Both the position numbers and the translations under genes were made by a program. Under the pieces are notes generated by a model. It worked only from the letters and a program-made list of their open reading frames with translations. It was not told the origin of the DNA and ran no database searches. From an uncultured Bacilli bacterium (GTDB lineage: Bacteria > Bacillota_I > Bacilli_A > RF39 > UBA660), in assembly GCA_934101595.1 (NCBI GenBank), contig CAKORR010000001.1:341684-405683 (forward strand): a stretch of 64,000 bases of DNA, given 5' to 3'. Each line of letters starts with the position of its first letter. Position 1 is the stretch's first letter. This document shows positions 8,113 through 15,547 of the stretch, piece by piece.

Positions 8113-8619
8113 TTATAATAGCATAAATTCAATATCATATTTTCCATTGTTAAAGCAATTACTATTTTTTTCATCTATATAAAAAGATAACCTATAAATA
8201 ACTTTTTCTGACATCAACTTATTTTCATCTATTATAAAATAATTATAATTTTCATCGTCACTAATAAGTAAATCAGCCAAACTATATTCTTCATTATTGA
8301 TCAAGGCCTTTACCAAGCTATAATCAAAATCTTTAGAAATCAACAAAGCCAAAGAATATGGACTAATTTCACTAGACAATTTACTTAGTGTAATTTTTAT
8401 ATTATTATCAAAAGAGCTTTTATCATAAAAACTATTTAAGATAAAACCTCTTTTTGCATCGACATCAAGTGCTATATTATCTTCTTTAGATTCATCAATA
8501 ACTTCGAAATAATTCTTAACTTTATTATTTTTATAAACAAATGCACTACCTATTAATAATAATATTAAGAATACAATTTTCAATTTTGTTAAAGTAATCT
8601 CTCTTTTTAATTGTTTCAT
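8113..8619 (-). CDS. small membrane-anchored or exported protein in the tapA-like position
   Basis: About 168 residues from the ATG at 8619 (GGGGG 7-8 bases upstream; an upstream in-frame ATG overlaps that site and has none of its own). It has one N-terminal hydrophobic segment (LKIVFLILLLIGSAFVY) and then a polar domain with two Cys-poor beta stretches. I find no named family. It lies between sipW and the TasA-like gene, so a role in anchoring or assembling the TasA-like product, as TapA does in Bacillus, is possible by position only. Its ribosome site is inside a terminator-like hairpin. Confidence 0.75.
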   Translation of the reverse strand: MKQLKREITLTKLKIVFLILLLIGSAFVYKNNKVKNYFEVIDESKEDNIALDVDAKRGFILNSFYDKSSFDNNIKITLSKLSSEISPYSLALLISKDFDYSLVKALINNEEYSLADLLISDDENYNYFIIDENKLMSEKVIYRLSFYIDEKNSNCFNNGKYDIEFMLL

Positions 8620-8644
8620 AAAAAAATCCCCCATTTAGGGAGAT
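8620..8644 (-). promoter_or_regulatory. terminator-like hairpin that buries the next gene's ribosome site
   Basis: On the minus strand ATCTCCC-TAAAT-GGGGGAT forms a 7-bp stem followed by seven T and then directly the ATG at 8619. The 3' arm is the Shine-Dalgarno sequence. It lies between the sipW stop and the next gene, so it could both attenuate transcription and block translation. Confidence 0.55.
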
Positions 8645-8659
8645 ATTATATACTATTAT

Positions 8660-9316
8660 TTATGGCTTGTATAGTCTATTTGTTTTCTTTTTTTTACGAT
8701 CATCATCACTTTTTAAACTTGTTTCAACTTTTTCTTCAACTTTTAATAATCTAACAAGTCTTAATACATATCTAATTAAAACTATAATAGCCGGTACTAC
8801 AACAATTAACAACCAGCCACCCTTTTTAGCTAGAAAAAATTGAACTCTTCCTAATTGAGGAATTTTTAAGATAACTCTTCCCAATATATTAGCCTCTTCA
8901 GCATAGGCAGGATCAGGTATTAAATTGTTATCTCCTTGAGTTTTAAATTTTCTTTTTCCGTCTTCATCTATAATAATGTCTTTTACACGATGGGTTATAG
9001 TCATTCCTTGAGTCATGCTGGCAGAAGATATAAATGTAATAACATCCCCTATTTTAATTGAATCCATGGAATCAACTCTTTTGTCAATGATAGTATCGTA
9101 AACATTTAAATTCGGCTTCATACTAGGACTAACTATGGTATATAAAGAAAACTTAGGTTCGTAATTTGATCCCTTAGCAGCATATATTTTTGAAGAAACA
9201 CCTACGTATGCTAAAAATAAAGCTATTGCAATCAAAAGCACTAAAATTGTCCATGATAGTATGCTAGCAATGGTTAATAATCTAGTTTTCCAAACGGATA
9301 AGTTCTCTTGCTTCAT
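8660..9316 (-). CDS. sipW: signal peptidase I, SipW (ER-type Ser/His) family
   Basis: 218 residues. N-terminal membrane helix (about 13-38), then TIVSPSMKPNLNVYDTII with the catalytic Ser in SPSM. The general base position has MTITHRVKDI, giving the Ser-His dyad of the archaeal/ER-type enzymes rather than the Ser-Lys dyad. The GDNNLIPDP box is present. A second membrane helix near 165-188 and a basic tail follow. SipW enzymes release TasA-like proteins; three candidate substrates are in this window. It is the first gene of a three-gene operon with its own promoter. Confidence 0.93.
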   Translation of the reverse strand: MKQENLSVWKTRLLTIASILSWTILVLLIAIALFLAYVGVSSKIYAAKGSNYEPKFSLYTIVSPSMKPNLNVYDTIIDKRVDSMDSIKIGDVITFISSASMTQGMTITHRVKDIIIDEDGKRKFKTQGDNNLIPDPAYAEEANILGRVILKIPQLGRVQFFLAKKGGWLLIVVVPAIIVLIRYVLRLVRLLKVEEKVETSLKSDDDRKKKKTNRLYKP

Positions 9317-9344
9317 ATAAGGATGCCTTTCTATTCTCAGATTA

Positions 9345-9373
9345 ATTATAAAATAACTCTTGTATTTTTACAA
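9345..9373 (-). promoter_or_regulatory. promoter of the sipW operon
   Basis: On the minus strand TTGTAA (9368-9373), 17-bp spacer, TATAAT (9345-9350), 28 bp before the sipW ATG. The -35 and spacer lie inside the terminator hairpin of the upstream DUF1003 gene. Confidence 0.55.
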
Positions 9374-9382
9374 GAGTTATTT
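9351..9382. terminator. intrinsic terminator after the DUF1003 gene
   Basis: Perfect 14-bp stem AAATAACTCTTGTA with its complement, loop TTTT. It overlaps the last codons of the DUF1003 gene and the -35 of sipW. Confidence 0.75.
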
Positions 9383-9883
9383 TTCTTTATTATTGTTATC
9401 TAACAAGTTAATAATTTTAGTTTGATTTTTTAAAACCATATTTATTTTTTCGTATAATTCCTCTAAAATCAATTCACTTTTTAAATCAATTCGGTAATCT
9501 AAATCGTTGCGCATACTCTCTTTTTTTGCTTGTCTATTTTGACTCATCATTATAATTGGCGCTTGTAATGCTGCTACGCATGATAAGAACAAATTTAAAA
9601 GGATAAATGGATATGGATCAAATCCTTTTACTAAAAAAATAGTATTAGTTAAAACCCAAAGTAGTAAAAAGGCGGAAAAGCCTATAATAAAGCCCCAACT
9701 GCCAGCAAAAAGAGCAAATTTATCGGCTATGATGTCACTCTTTTTGGCATTTGCTCTATCAATTCTATCAACATCCACTGCGATTGGACTGTTTACCAAT
9801 AAATCAATAAGTTCTTCCTCATTTTCGGTATTTAACTCTGTTCTCAAAACTTGTTTTACTAATTCTTTTTTTGTTTTTTGCAT
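9377..9883 (-). CDS. DUF1003 family membrane protein
   Basis: 168 residues. The family core is clear: DKFALFAGSWGFIIGFSAFL, then WVLTNTIFL, then FDPYPFILLNLFLSCVAALQAPIIMMSQNRQ. It has two membrane helices and a charged C-terminal helix (DLKSELILEELYEKINM). The biochemical function of DUF1003 is not established. It follows the HD-domain gene by one base, so the two are co-transcribed. Confidence 0.92.
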   Translation of the reverse strand: MQKTKKELVKQVLRTELNTENEEELIDLLVNSPIAVDVDRIDRANAKKSDIIADKFALFAGSWGFIIGFSAFLLLWVLTNTIFLVKGFDPYPFILLNLFLSCVAALQAPIIMMSQNRQAKKESMRNDLDYRIDLKSELILEELYEKINMVLKNQTKIINLLDNNNKEK

Positions 9884-9884
9884 A

Positions 9885-10358
9885 CTAAAACCCCAACATT
9901 TTCAAGAAAAAAGTTGGCTCTAAAATTGTTTCTAAAGAAACAATCTTATCAGCAATTGAAACTATCCAAGCTTCCTTATATTTTGGAGGCCTAATATTTA
10001 AAGGAAACATGTGTCTTTCAATAATATTTTCAACTTTTTCGTTCATATATATTTCAAAATATTCACGTGAATTTAATAATGCTTCACGAGCATGTACAAA
10101 ACCATGCTTTTTAAAAAACGGTCTCTTTTCTTTATAACTTTGCCAATCCCTATAATAAAAGTCATGTAATATTGCCCCAATTGCTACACTTCTGGAATCA
10201 ACATTTTTAAACTTTTTGGATATTCGATAAGATAAAGCTGCAACTTTCATAGAGTGATCATATACTGTAACATTACCATGATGATGAAACTTTTTCCTTT
10301 TTAAAAACTCTGGATGGTTAATTATAGGACTAATTATATCAATAAATTCACTATTCAT
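9885..10358 (-). CDS. HD-domain phosphohydrolase
   Basis: 157 residues. Metal-binding HD-fold residues: FHHHGNVTVYDHSMKVA, then GAILHDFYYRDW with the paired HD, then HGFVHA and IIERHMFP, and a closing SIADKIVSLET. This matches small HD hydrolases, whose substrates are typically nucleotides. GGAGGCAAT precedes the ATG. It is the first gene of a pair with the DUF1003 gene. The substrate is not inferable. Confidence 0.88.
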   Translation of the reverse strand: MNSEFIDIISPIINHPEFLKRKKFHHHGNVTVYDHSMKVAALSYRISKKFKNVDSRSVAIGAILHDFYYRDWQSYKEKRPFFKKHGFVHAREALLNSREYFEIYMNEKVENIIERHMFPLNIRPPKYKEAWIVSIADKIVSLETILEPTFFLKMLGF

Positions 10359-10425
10359 ATTGCCTCCTATTATTTATTATATAATTAATATTATATTATT
10401 TAAATAAAAATATTAATAATATAGA

Positions 10426-11370
10426 CTATTTTCTTTTAATTAGACATTTATTTACTCTAAATGTATCTATATCATATTTATCTATGCTTTCTAATTCTTT
10501 TGTAGCTAACATTTTTTCATACTCATCAAGAGTTAAATAAATAATATCTTTATTTACTCTATATAATATAATTAGCTTTTCACTTTCTTTAGTATAAGTT
10601 ACAACCATTATTTTTTCTATGTCTTGTGATGATTTTTGATACATGAATTTTATATCAATATCATCAAGTTCTAAAAGATACTTCAAACGAATTAGAGATG
10701 CCATTCTGGTTGCGTTTTTTTCACCGCTCAATAAACAAGTTAATGTTTCATTAAGAACACTTATAAATGAATCCTTATTAATGTTTTTAAAATGATGAGA
10801 AAAAATTTTTTCTTCTTCAAGGTGTGATGTTTTCTTTATATAATCATATACAATTAAAAGATGATGTTCAAACCTTTTCATGATTTCCTCATCAGGGTTT
10901 AATGACTCTATATATTTAATAGGAAGTCCAAGTTTGGCATTCATAATATCACCTCTAAAAAAAGGCTTAAATGCATCAACTTTTAAAAAGTATTCACCTA
11001 CATATACATAAGGATAGATATGCTCATATTCATATATTTTTTTATCATATGGCTGGATATATGCTTTTACGTCACAAATTTCTTTTATTATTTTTAGAAA
11101 TATTAATACAAATTCATAACATAATACTTTATTATTCTTTTTGTCTATAAATCTTAAGTTATTAACATTTCTTTCTTTTTCTTCATGAAATTTATAAATA
11201 CTGGTATAAGAAAAATCGTATTCCAAAATTTGGCATAATTTAATATAGACATAAATAACTTTTTCAATATCTAAAAAATAACTTGGAATTGACTCTTTTA
11301 TTTCATTTTTTAGTGATTCATTTATTACAATTTTATCCAAATCCCTAGTTTTACTATAAAGCTTTTTCAT
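10426..11370 (-). CDS. unknown protein with a possible transglutaminase-like core
   Basis: About 314 residues, starting at ATG 11370 (GAGGA six bases upstream; the ATG two codons earlier overlaps that site). No signal peptide or membrane helix. Residues about 85-140 read VLCYEFVLIFLKIIKEIC, then EHIYPYVYVGEYFLKVDAF. The order Cys in a helix start, His before a beta strand and Asp in VDAF resembles the Cys-His-Asp triad of papain-like transglutaminase folds. That is pattern matching only. Single-gene unit. Confidence 0.7.
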   Translation of the reverse strand: MKKLYSKTRDLDKIVINESLKNEIKESIPSYFLDIEKVIYVYIKLCQILEYDFSYTSIYKFHEEKERNVNNLRFIDKKNNKVLCYEFVLIFLKIIKEICDVKAYIQPYDKKIYEYEHIYPYVYVGEYFLKVDAFKPFFRGDIMNAKLGLPIKYIESLNPDEEIMKRFEHHLLIVYDYIKKTSHLEEEKIFSHHFKNINKDSFISVLNETLTCLLSGEKNATRMASLIRLKYLLELDDIDIKFMYQKSSQDIEKIMVVTYTKESEKLIILYRVNKDIIYLTLDEYEKMLATKELESIDKYDIDTFRVNKCLIKRK

Positions 11371-11425
11371 ACGCATTCCTCAAGGAATTTATATTAGCAC
11401 ATGACATTAAGATTGTCAAAGCAAC

Positions 11426-11451
11426 ATAAAAAGCTAACAAATGTTAGCTTT
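11426..11451 (-). terminator. terminator of the tRNA-Gln-gltX-tRNA-Glu unit
   Basis: AAAGCTAACA with TGTTAGCTTT (11430-11451), followed by T-rich sequence on the minus strand, 13 bp after tRNA-Glu. Confidence 0.75.
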
Positions 11452-11463
11452 ACTTTAAATAAT

Positions 11464-11539
11464 TGGTGACCCGTATGGGATTTGAACCCATGAATGTTGC
11501 CTTGAGAGGGCAATGTGTTAACCATTTCACCAACGGGCC
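11464..11539 (-). tRNA. tRNA-Glu (anticodon CTC)
   Basis: 76 nt including encoded CCA. 5' GGCCCGT pairs with ACGGGTC; the anticodon stem TTGCC/GGCAA encloses CTCTCAA, so the anticodon is CUC; the T arm has GGGTTCAAATCCC. It directly follows gltX. Confidence 0.95.
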
Positions 11540-11598
11540 AGCTGATAATGTTTAAAACATTATCATTTTATCATAAAAAATAATTACAAGCAAACGTT

Positions 11599-13242
11599 TT
11601 AGTTATTAATAATTTGGTTATATCTTTTAACTACTTTTTCTTTTCCTAAAATCTTCATAATTTCATATAAATCAGGAGTCATGCTTCTTGTTGTTAACGC
11701 AACACGAAGAACCGTTGATATATCTGCAACATTTCCTTTATAATTATCAGGATTATCCTTATAATCTTTCATGTCTTTAGCATATCCTAGGCTTTCTGAC
11801 AATTTTTTTATATTTTCAAACCATTCATCTTTAGAATCCAACTTAAGATATTTATCAAGATATAGTTTTAAAATCTTTTTTATTTCTTCTTCATCAGTTA
11901 TTTTTTGATAATCATATTCCTTTTTTTCTTTTTCATATAATTCATCAAACATATACCAGATTTGTGGCTTAATATCTGAATAACTCGCAAAATCTTTACG
12001 TGGCTTTTTTTGCTCTCTTTCAATGTTTAAAGTTGGTAAAGCAATTTCTTTTTGATTTACTAATAAATCAGCAAAGTCTTTGTCATAGTCTTTTGCCCAA
12101 TTTAAAAGATTACTATAAATTTCGTCTTTTGTTAATTTACTTAAATAATTTTTTGAAATGTTAATAAGTTTATCTAAGTCAAACAAAGACCCACTTGTAC
12201 TCATTTTATTATAAGCAAAAGTAAAATCCCTATATGTTTTATCTTGATTTTGTTGATACCATCCTTCAAAATTAGAATTCATAATTGTCGCAAAATACAA
12301 TTTAATCGCTTCATTAGGTATTCCTCTTTCATGGTAGAAAGCCACAGCTGCTTCAGGATCTTTACGCTTACTTATTTTTCTAATAATGCCATTATCTTTT
12401 TTATTTAATGGTAATAAGTGAGCAAATTTTGGTGCTTTAAATCCACACGCATTCCATATTTCTAGATGATAAGGAACTGAAGATATATAAGAATCATCTC
12501 TTGTTACCGTTGTCACCCTCATAAAATGATCATCACAAACATGAGCAAAAGCATAAGGAGGAATTCCATCAGATTTTATCAAAACTTGATCAATATCATT
12601 TTCTGGTAATTCAATAACACCTTTAACAAGATCTTTAAACGTAAACTTTTTATTAAAGTCTCCCATGGATTTTAAACGTAATACCCATTTATCTTTATTT
12701 TCTAAATGTTTTTTAACCTCATCTATCGATAAATCACGGCACTTAGCATATGGTCCATAGTAACCTATACGATGTTTTTTTCTTTCTTGTTTTTCTCTCA
12801 TTAGATTTAAATCATCCTCAGAGCAAAAGCATGGATAAGCCCTTCCAATTGAAACTAAATATTTAGCAACTGTGTGATAGATATCCTTTCTGGCTGTTTG
12901 AATATATGGTCCATAATTACCGCCTTTAATTGGATGTTCATCAACTATATAATTAAAATTCTCTAAGTCACTTAAGATAAGTTCAACACCATTTTCGATA
13001 GCTCTTTTGTCATCTGTATCTTCAATACGTAAAATAAAAACGCCACCCGTTTGTTTTGCCATTACTTCCGGAACAAATGAAGCATATAAATTACCCATAT
13101 GCATTCTTCCAGTTGGTGATGGAGCAAAACGACAAACTTCAGCTCCTTCTTTTAAATTACGTGGAGGATACTTTTTTTCCAAATCTTCGATTGTTGTTGT
13201 TACATCAGGATACAAAAGATCTGCTAATTCTTTATAATTCAT
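11599..13242 (-). CDS. gltX: glutamyl-tRNA synthetase (divergent class I GluRS)
   Basis: 547 residues, longer than the usual 480-500. A leader of about 38 residues precedes FAPSPTGRMHMGN (HIGH-type motif). LRIEDTDDKR, AHLLPLNKKDNG and the KMSKS-type motif ISKRK complete the class I core. The C-terminal anticodon-binding part is helical. It charges tRNA-Glu, and in organisms using the GatCAB route also tRNA-Gln; I see no glnS here. It is sandwiched between tRNA-Gln(CTG), 18 bp upstream, and tRNA-Glu(CTC), 59 bp downstream, all one unit. SD AGGTGATTAC precedes the ATG. Confidence 0.93.
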   Translation of the reverse strand: MNYKELADLLYPDVTTTIEDLEKKYPPRNLKEGAEVCRFAPSPTGRMHMGNLYASFVPEVMAKQTGGVFILRIEDTDDKRAIENGVELILSDLENFNYIVDEHPIKGGNYGPYIQTARKDIYHTVAKYLVSIGRAYPCFCSEDDLNLMREKQERKKHRIGYYGPYAKCRDLSIDEVKKHLENKDKWVLRLKSMGDFNKKFTFKDLVKGVIELPENDIDQVLIKSDGIPPYAFAHVCDDHFMRVTTVTRDDSYISSVPYHLEIWNACGFKAPKFAHLLPLNKKDNGIIRKISKRKDPEAAVAFYHERGIPNEAIKLYFATIMNSNFEGWYQQNQDKTYRDFTFAYNKMSTSGSLFDLDKLINISKNYLSKLTKDEIYSNLLNWAKDYDKDFADLLVNQKEIALPTLNIEREQKKPRKDFASYSDIKPQIWYMFDELYEKEKKEYDYQKITDEEEIKKILKLYLDKYLKLDSKDEWFENIKKLSESLGYAKDMKDYKDNPDNYKGNVADISTVLRVALTTRSMTPDLYEIMKILGKEKVVKRYNQIINN

Positions 13243-13260
13243 GTAATCACCTCAAAAAAA

Positions 13261-13336
13261 TGGTTGCCCCAGTAAGATTCGAACTTACGGAATGTCGGAT
13301 CCAGAGTCCGATGCCTTACCGCTTGGCTATGGGGCA
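13261..13336 (-). tRNA. tRNA-Gln (anticodon CTG)
   Basis: 76 nt including CCA. Acceptor TGCCCCA/TGGGGCA, anticodon stem TCGGA/TCCGA around CTCTGGA, T arm AAGTTCGAATCTT. The anticodon CUG reads CAG. It is the first transcript part of the gltX unit. Confidence 0.95.
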
Positions 13337-13347
13337 ACATCAACGAT

Positions 13348-13376
13348 ATTATACCACAACTTTTCTAAAAGTATAA
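13348..13376 (-). promoter_or_regulatory. promoter of the tRNA-Gln-gltX-tRNA-Glu unit
   Basis: Minus strand TATAAT (13348-13353) preceded by TGTGG, with a weak -35 TTATAC 17 bp upstream. It lies 12 bp before the tRNA 5' end, as expected for a tRNA promoter. Confidence 0.55.
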
Positions 13377-13398
13377 AAAAAAGGAAAAAATTCCTTTA
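13375..13398 (-). terminator. intrinsic terminator after the GH25 gene
   Basis: AAGGAA/TTCCTT hairpin with an A/T loop and a long T run on the minus strand, overlapping the stop of the lysozyme gene. Confidence 0.7.
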
Positions 13399-14574
13399 AT
13401 TTATATACATAACGTCTATATCTACGTAACCGTTTATTCCATCAATTATACCATTATTACATAATTGCCACATAAAATATTTGCCTTCATAATTAGTATT
13501 ATCAGTATAATGAGCAAGCCATGTTTTATACTCAGAATCAAGCCACATGCTTGTTAAATAGTTTTTGCTTCCATATCTTGCGCCAACGTATCCTGCATCT
13601 TCAATTACTTTCAAAAATTCTTCCTGAACTGAAGTTAAATCAAACAAGCTTATCCCTAAATTATTAAATTTAGACCAACTTTCCCAATCAAAAACAATTG
13701 GTAAAGTTATTTTATAATCCTTTATTTCATTTAAAACCCACTTAGCCTGACTAATGGCTTCATCTTTCGTAGTTGCGTAACTGTAAAAATAAAGCCCCAC
13801 TTGAATATCATTTTTTAAAGCATTTTCAATATTACTAATGAACTCTTTATCTAGGTAATTATCACTTCCAAAGCCATTTTGAGCACCAACTCTAATCATA
13901 GCAAATTCAACGCCTGCATTTTTAACTTTTTCCCAGTCAATAGTACCTTGCCACTTTGAAACGTCAATACCAACCATTGTCTTATCATTTTTATGTTTTT
14001 GTAAAACTTCCTTAAAAGATGTCTCGGTACTTTTTGATATGCTATTTTTGTTAATAACATTCAAAGTAAAATCAATGCTACTTATATTATTGCTGCTATC
14101 CTTTAGTACATATGTTAATTTGTATTTTCCAGGAGTAGTTAAATCATAATCACCAACGATATTACACTCGGGATTTTTATCATAATTATCCGCACAAATT
14201 AATTTGCTAGACAAATCAGTAACCGTATTTTTTTCAATGGTTAATTCATTTCTTAACATTGTCACCGGAGGGATATCATCAACGACCTTAATAGTTATAG
14301 ACATTTCTTTTTTATTTTTTTTGTTATCTAAAACTTCATATTTGACTTTAATATCACCTAATTTATCATATTTTATTTTTTTATCTACTAAATAACCATT
14401 TTCTATTTCTACATAATCTGAAACATAGGCTAATTTTCCATATGTTAATCGATAATCCTTTTTAGAATTAATGATAACATCTTTGGAAAAATGACTTTTT
14501 TTCATATTTATGCCAAATGCAAAAGTTATACTAATTAGTAGTATAACTAATATAATAAATACTATTCTTTTCAT
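13396..14574 (-). CDS. GH25 lysozyme-like muramidase with N-terminal Ig-like region
   Basis: About 392 residues from ATG 14574 (GAGTGAT just upstream). An N-terminal membrane anchor or signal (IVFIILVILLISITFAFGI) is followed by two Ig/BIg-like segments (ITIKVVDDIPPVTMLRNEL; YDLTTPGKYKLTYVLKDSSN, with a Cys pair). The GH25 catalytic barrel starts at VGIDVSKWQGTIDWEKVK and contains FAMIRVGAQ, VGLYFYSYA and LPIVFDWESW, giving the catalytic Asp and Glu. It cleaves the glycan backbone of peptidoglycan outside the cell. It sits between the LysR gene and the gltX unit. Confidence 0.92.
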   Translation of the reverse strand: MKRIVFIILVILLISITFAFGINMKKSHFSKDVIINSKKDYRLTYGKLAYVSDYVEIENGYLVDKKIKYDKLGDIKVKYEVLDNKKNKKEMSITIKVVDDIPPVTMLRNELTIEKNTVTDLSSKLICADNYDKNPECNIVGDYDLTTPGKYKLTYVLKDSSNNISSIDFTLNVINKNSISKSTETSFKEVLQKHKNDKTMVGIDVSKWQGTIDWEKVKNAGVEFAMIRVGAQNGFGSDNYLDKEFISNIENALKNDIQVGLYFYSYATTKDEAISQAKWVLNEIKDYKITLPIVFDWESWSKFNNLGISLFDLTSVQEEFLKVIEDAGYVGARYGSKNYLTSMWLDSEYKTWLAHYTDNTNYEGKYFMWQLCNNGIIDGINGYVDIDVMYIN

Positions 14575-14627
14575 AACATCACTCAATTTAATTATAATAT
14601 GAATCAAAAAAATATAAAAGAGAAATA

Positions 14628-15539
14628 CTAATTTTTTTTGTATTCCTCTTTCACAAACTTTATAAATTCTTTTACTGTTTTATTTAAATATTTTTCATCA
14701 TAACAAATACTAATATCCATATCAGGAGATGGTATTTGAAAAGGTATAATATATAATTCTTTATTTAATAGTTCATTTTCTATACAACACTTTGATCCCC
14801 AACATACACCAAGGCCTTCCTTAGCAAGTTCAACTTTTATTTCGGTTGAATATATGCGATATGTTGGTTTCAAATCTATATTATTGTTTTTTAAGCTAAA
14901 TTCCAATAAATTAGTGTCAATAAAGCCTTTCATAGGAAGAATAAGAGGAAATTTCTTTTCTTCAACGTGATCTCCATTCATATACAAATCATAATAATAC
15001 TTATTGCCAAAAAAGCAACTTTCTAATGTATCAATTTTTTCTTCAGTATACTTAGGCTCATTTACGAATATAGGATAATGTAAAATTAACAAATCCAACT
15101 CTTTATTCTTTAATTTTTCTTTCATCTCTTGATCGGTCGAAGAAAAAACTGTAAATCTAACATGAGGGTTTATAGATACAAATTTTTTTATTAATTTTGG
15201 AAGAATTACTTTAGCAATATGTGAATACATGCCAATTCTAATCTTGCCAGTAAGATAAGATGAACTTTCTTTAACTGCTCTTTCTCCCGTAACTAAATTA
15301 TCAAAAGCTTTTTTTACATAGGTTAATAGTTTTTCTCCATCTTCCGTTAGCATTACATGTTTTCCATCACGTATAAAAAGTTGAGCATTTAATTGATCTT
15401 CCAATTCCTTTATCGCATGGCTAATAGCCGGTTGAGAAACATGCAAAAGTTCCGTAGCCTTAGAAAAACTTTTAACCTCAGCTACCGCATAAAAAACTCT
15501 ATATTTATTGAAATCACTGTAACTATTAAATATACTCAT
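14628..15539 (-). CDS. LysR-family transcriptional regulator
   Basis: 303 residues. The N-terminal winged HTH reads YRVFYAVAEVKSFSKATELL, then VSQPAISHAIKELEDQL. A coiled linker and a two-lobe effector domain follow (KIRIGMYSHIAKVILPKLIK). GAGGTTTAA precedes the ATG. It follows the 380-residue gene by 8 bp, so it is probably transcribed with it. The ligand and regulon are unknown; its target is not evident from divergent neighbours. Confidence 0.92.
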   Translation of the reverse strand: MSIFNSYSDFNKYRVFYAVAEVKSFSKATELLHVSQPAISHAIKELEDQLNAQLFIRDGKHVMLTEDGEKLLTYVKKAFDNLVTGERAVKESSSYLTGKIRIGMYSHIAKVILPKLIKKFVSINPHVRFTVFSSTDQEMKEKLKNKELDLLILHYPIFVNEPKYTEEKIDTLESCFFGNKYYYDLYMNGDHVEEKKFPLILPMKGFIDTNLLEFSLKNNNIDLKPTYRIYSTEIKVELAKEGLGVCWGSKCCIENELLNKELYIIPFQIPSPDMDISICYDEKYLNKTVKEFIKFVKEEYKKN

Positions 15540-15547
15540 TTAAACCT

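Noticed and set aside
13056..13376. Plus-strand open frame opposite the start of gltX and tRNA-Gln
   Set aside because: Antisense to conserved coding and tRNA sequence, no SD, no protein-like composition.
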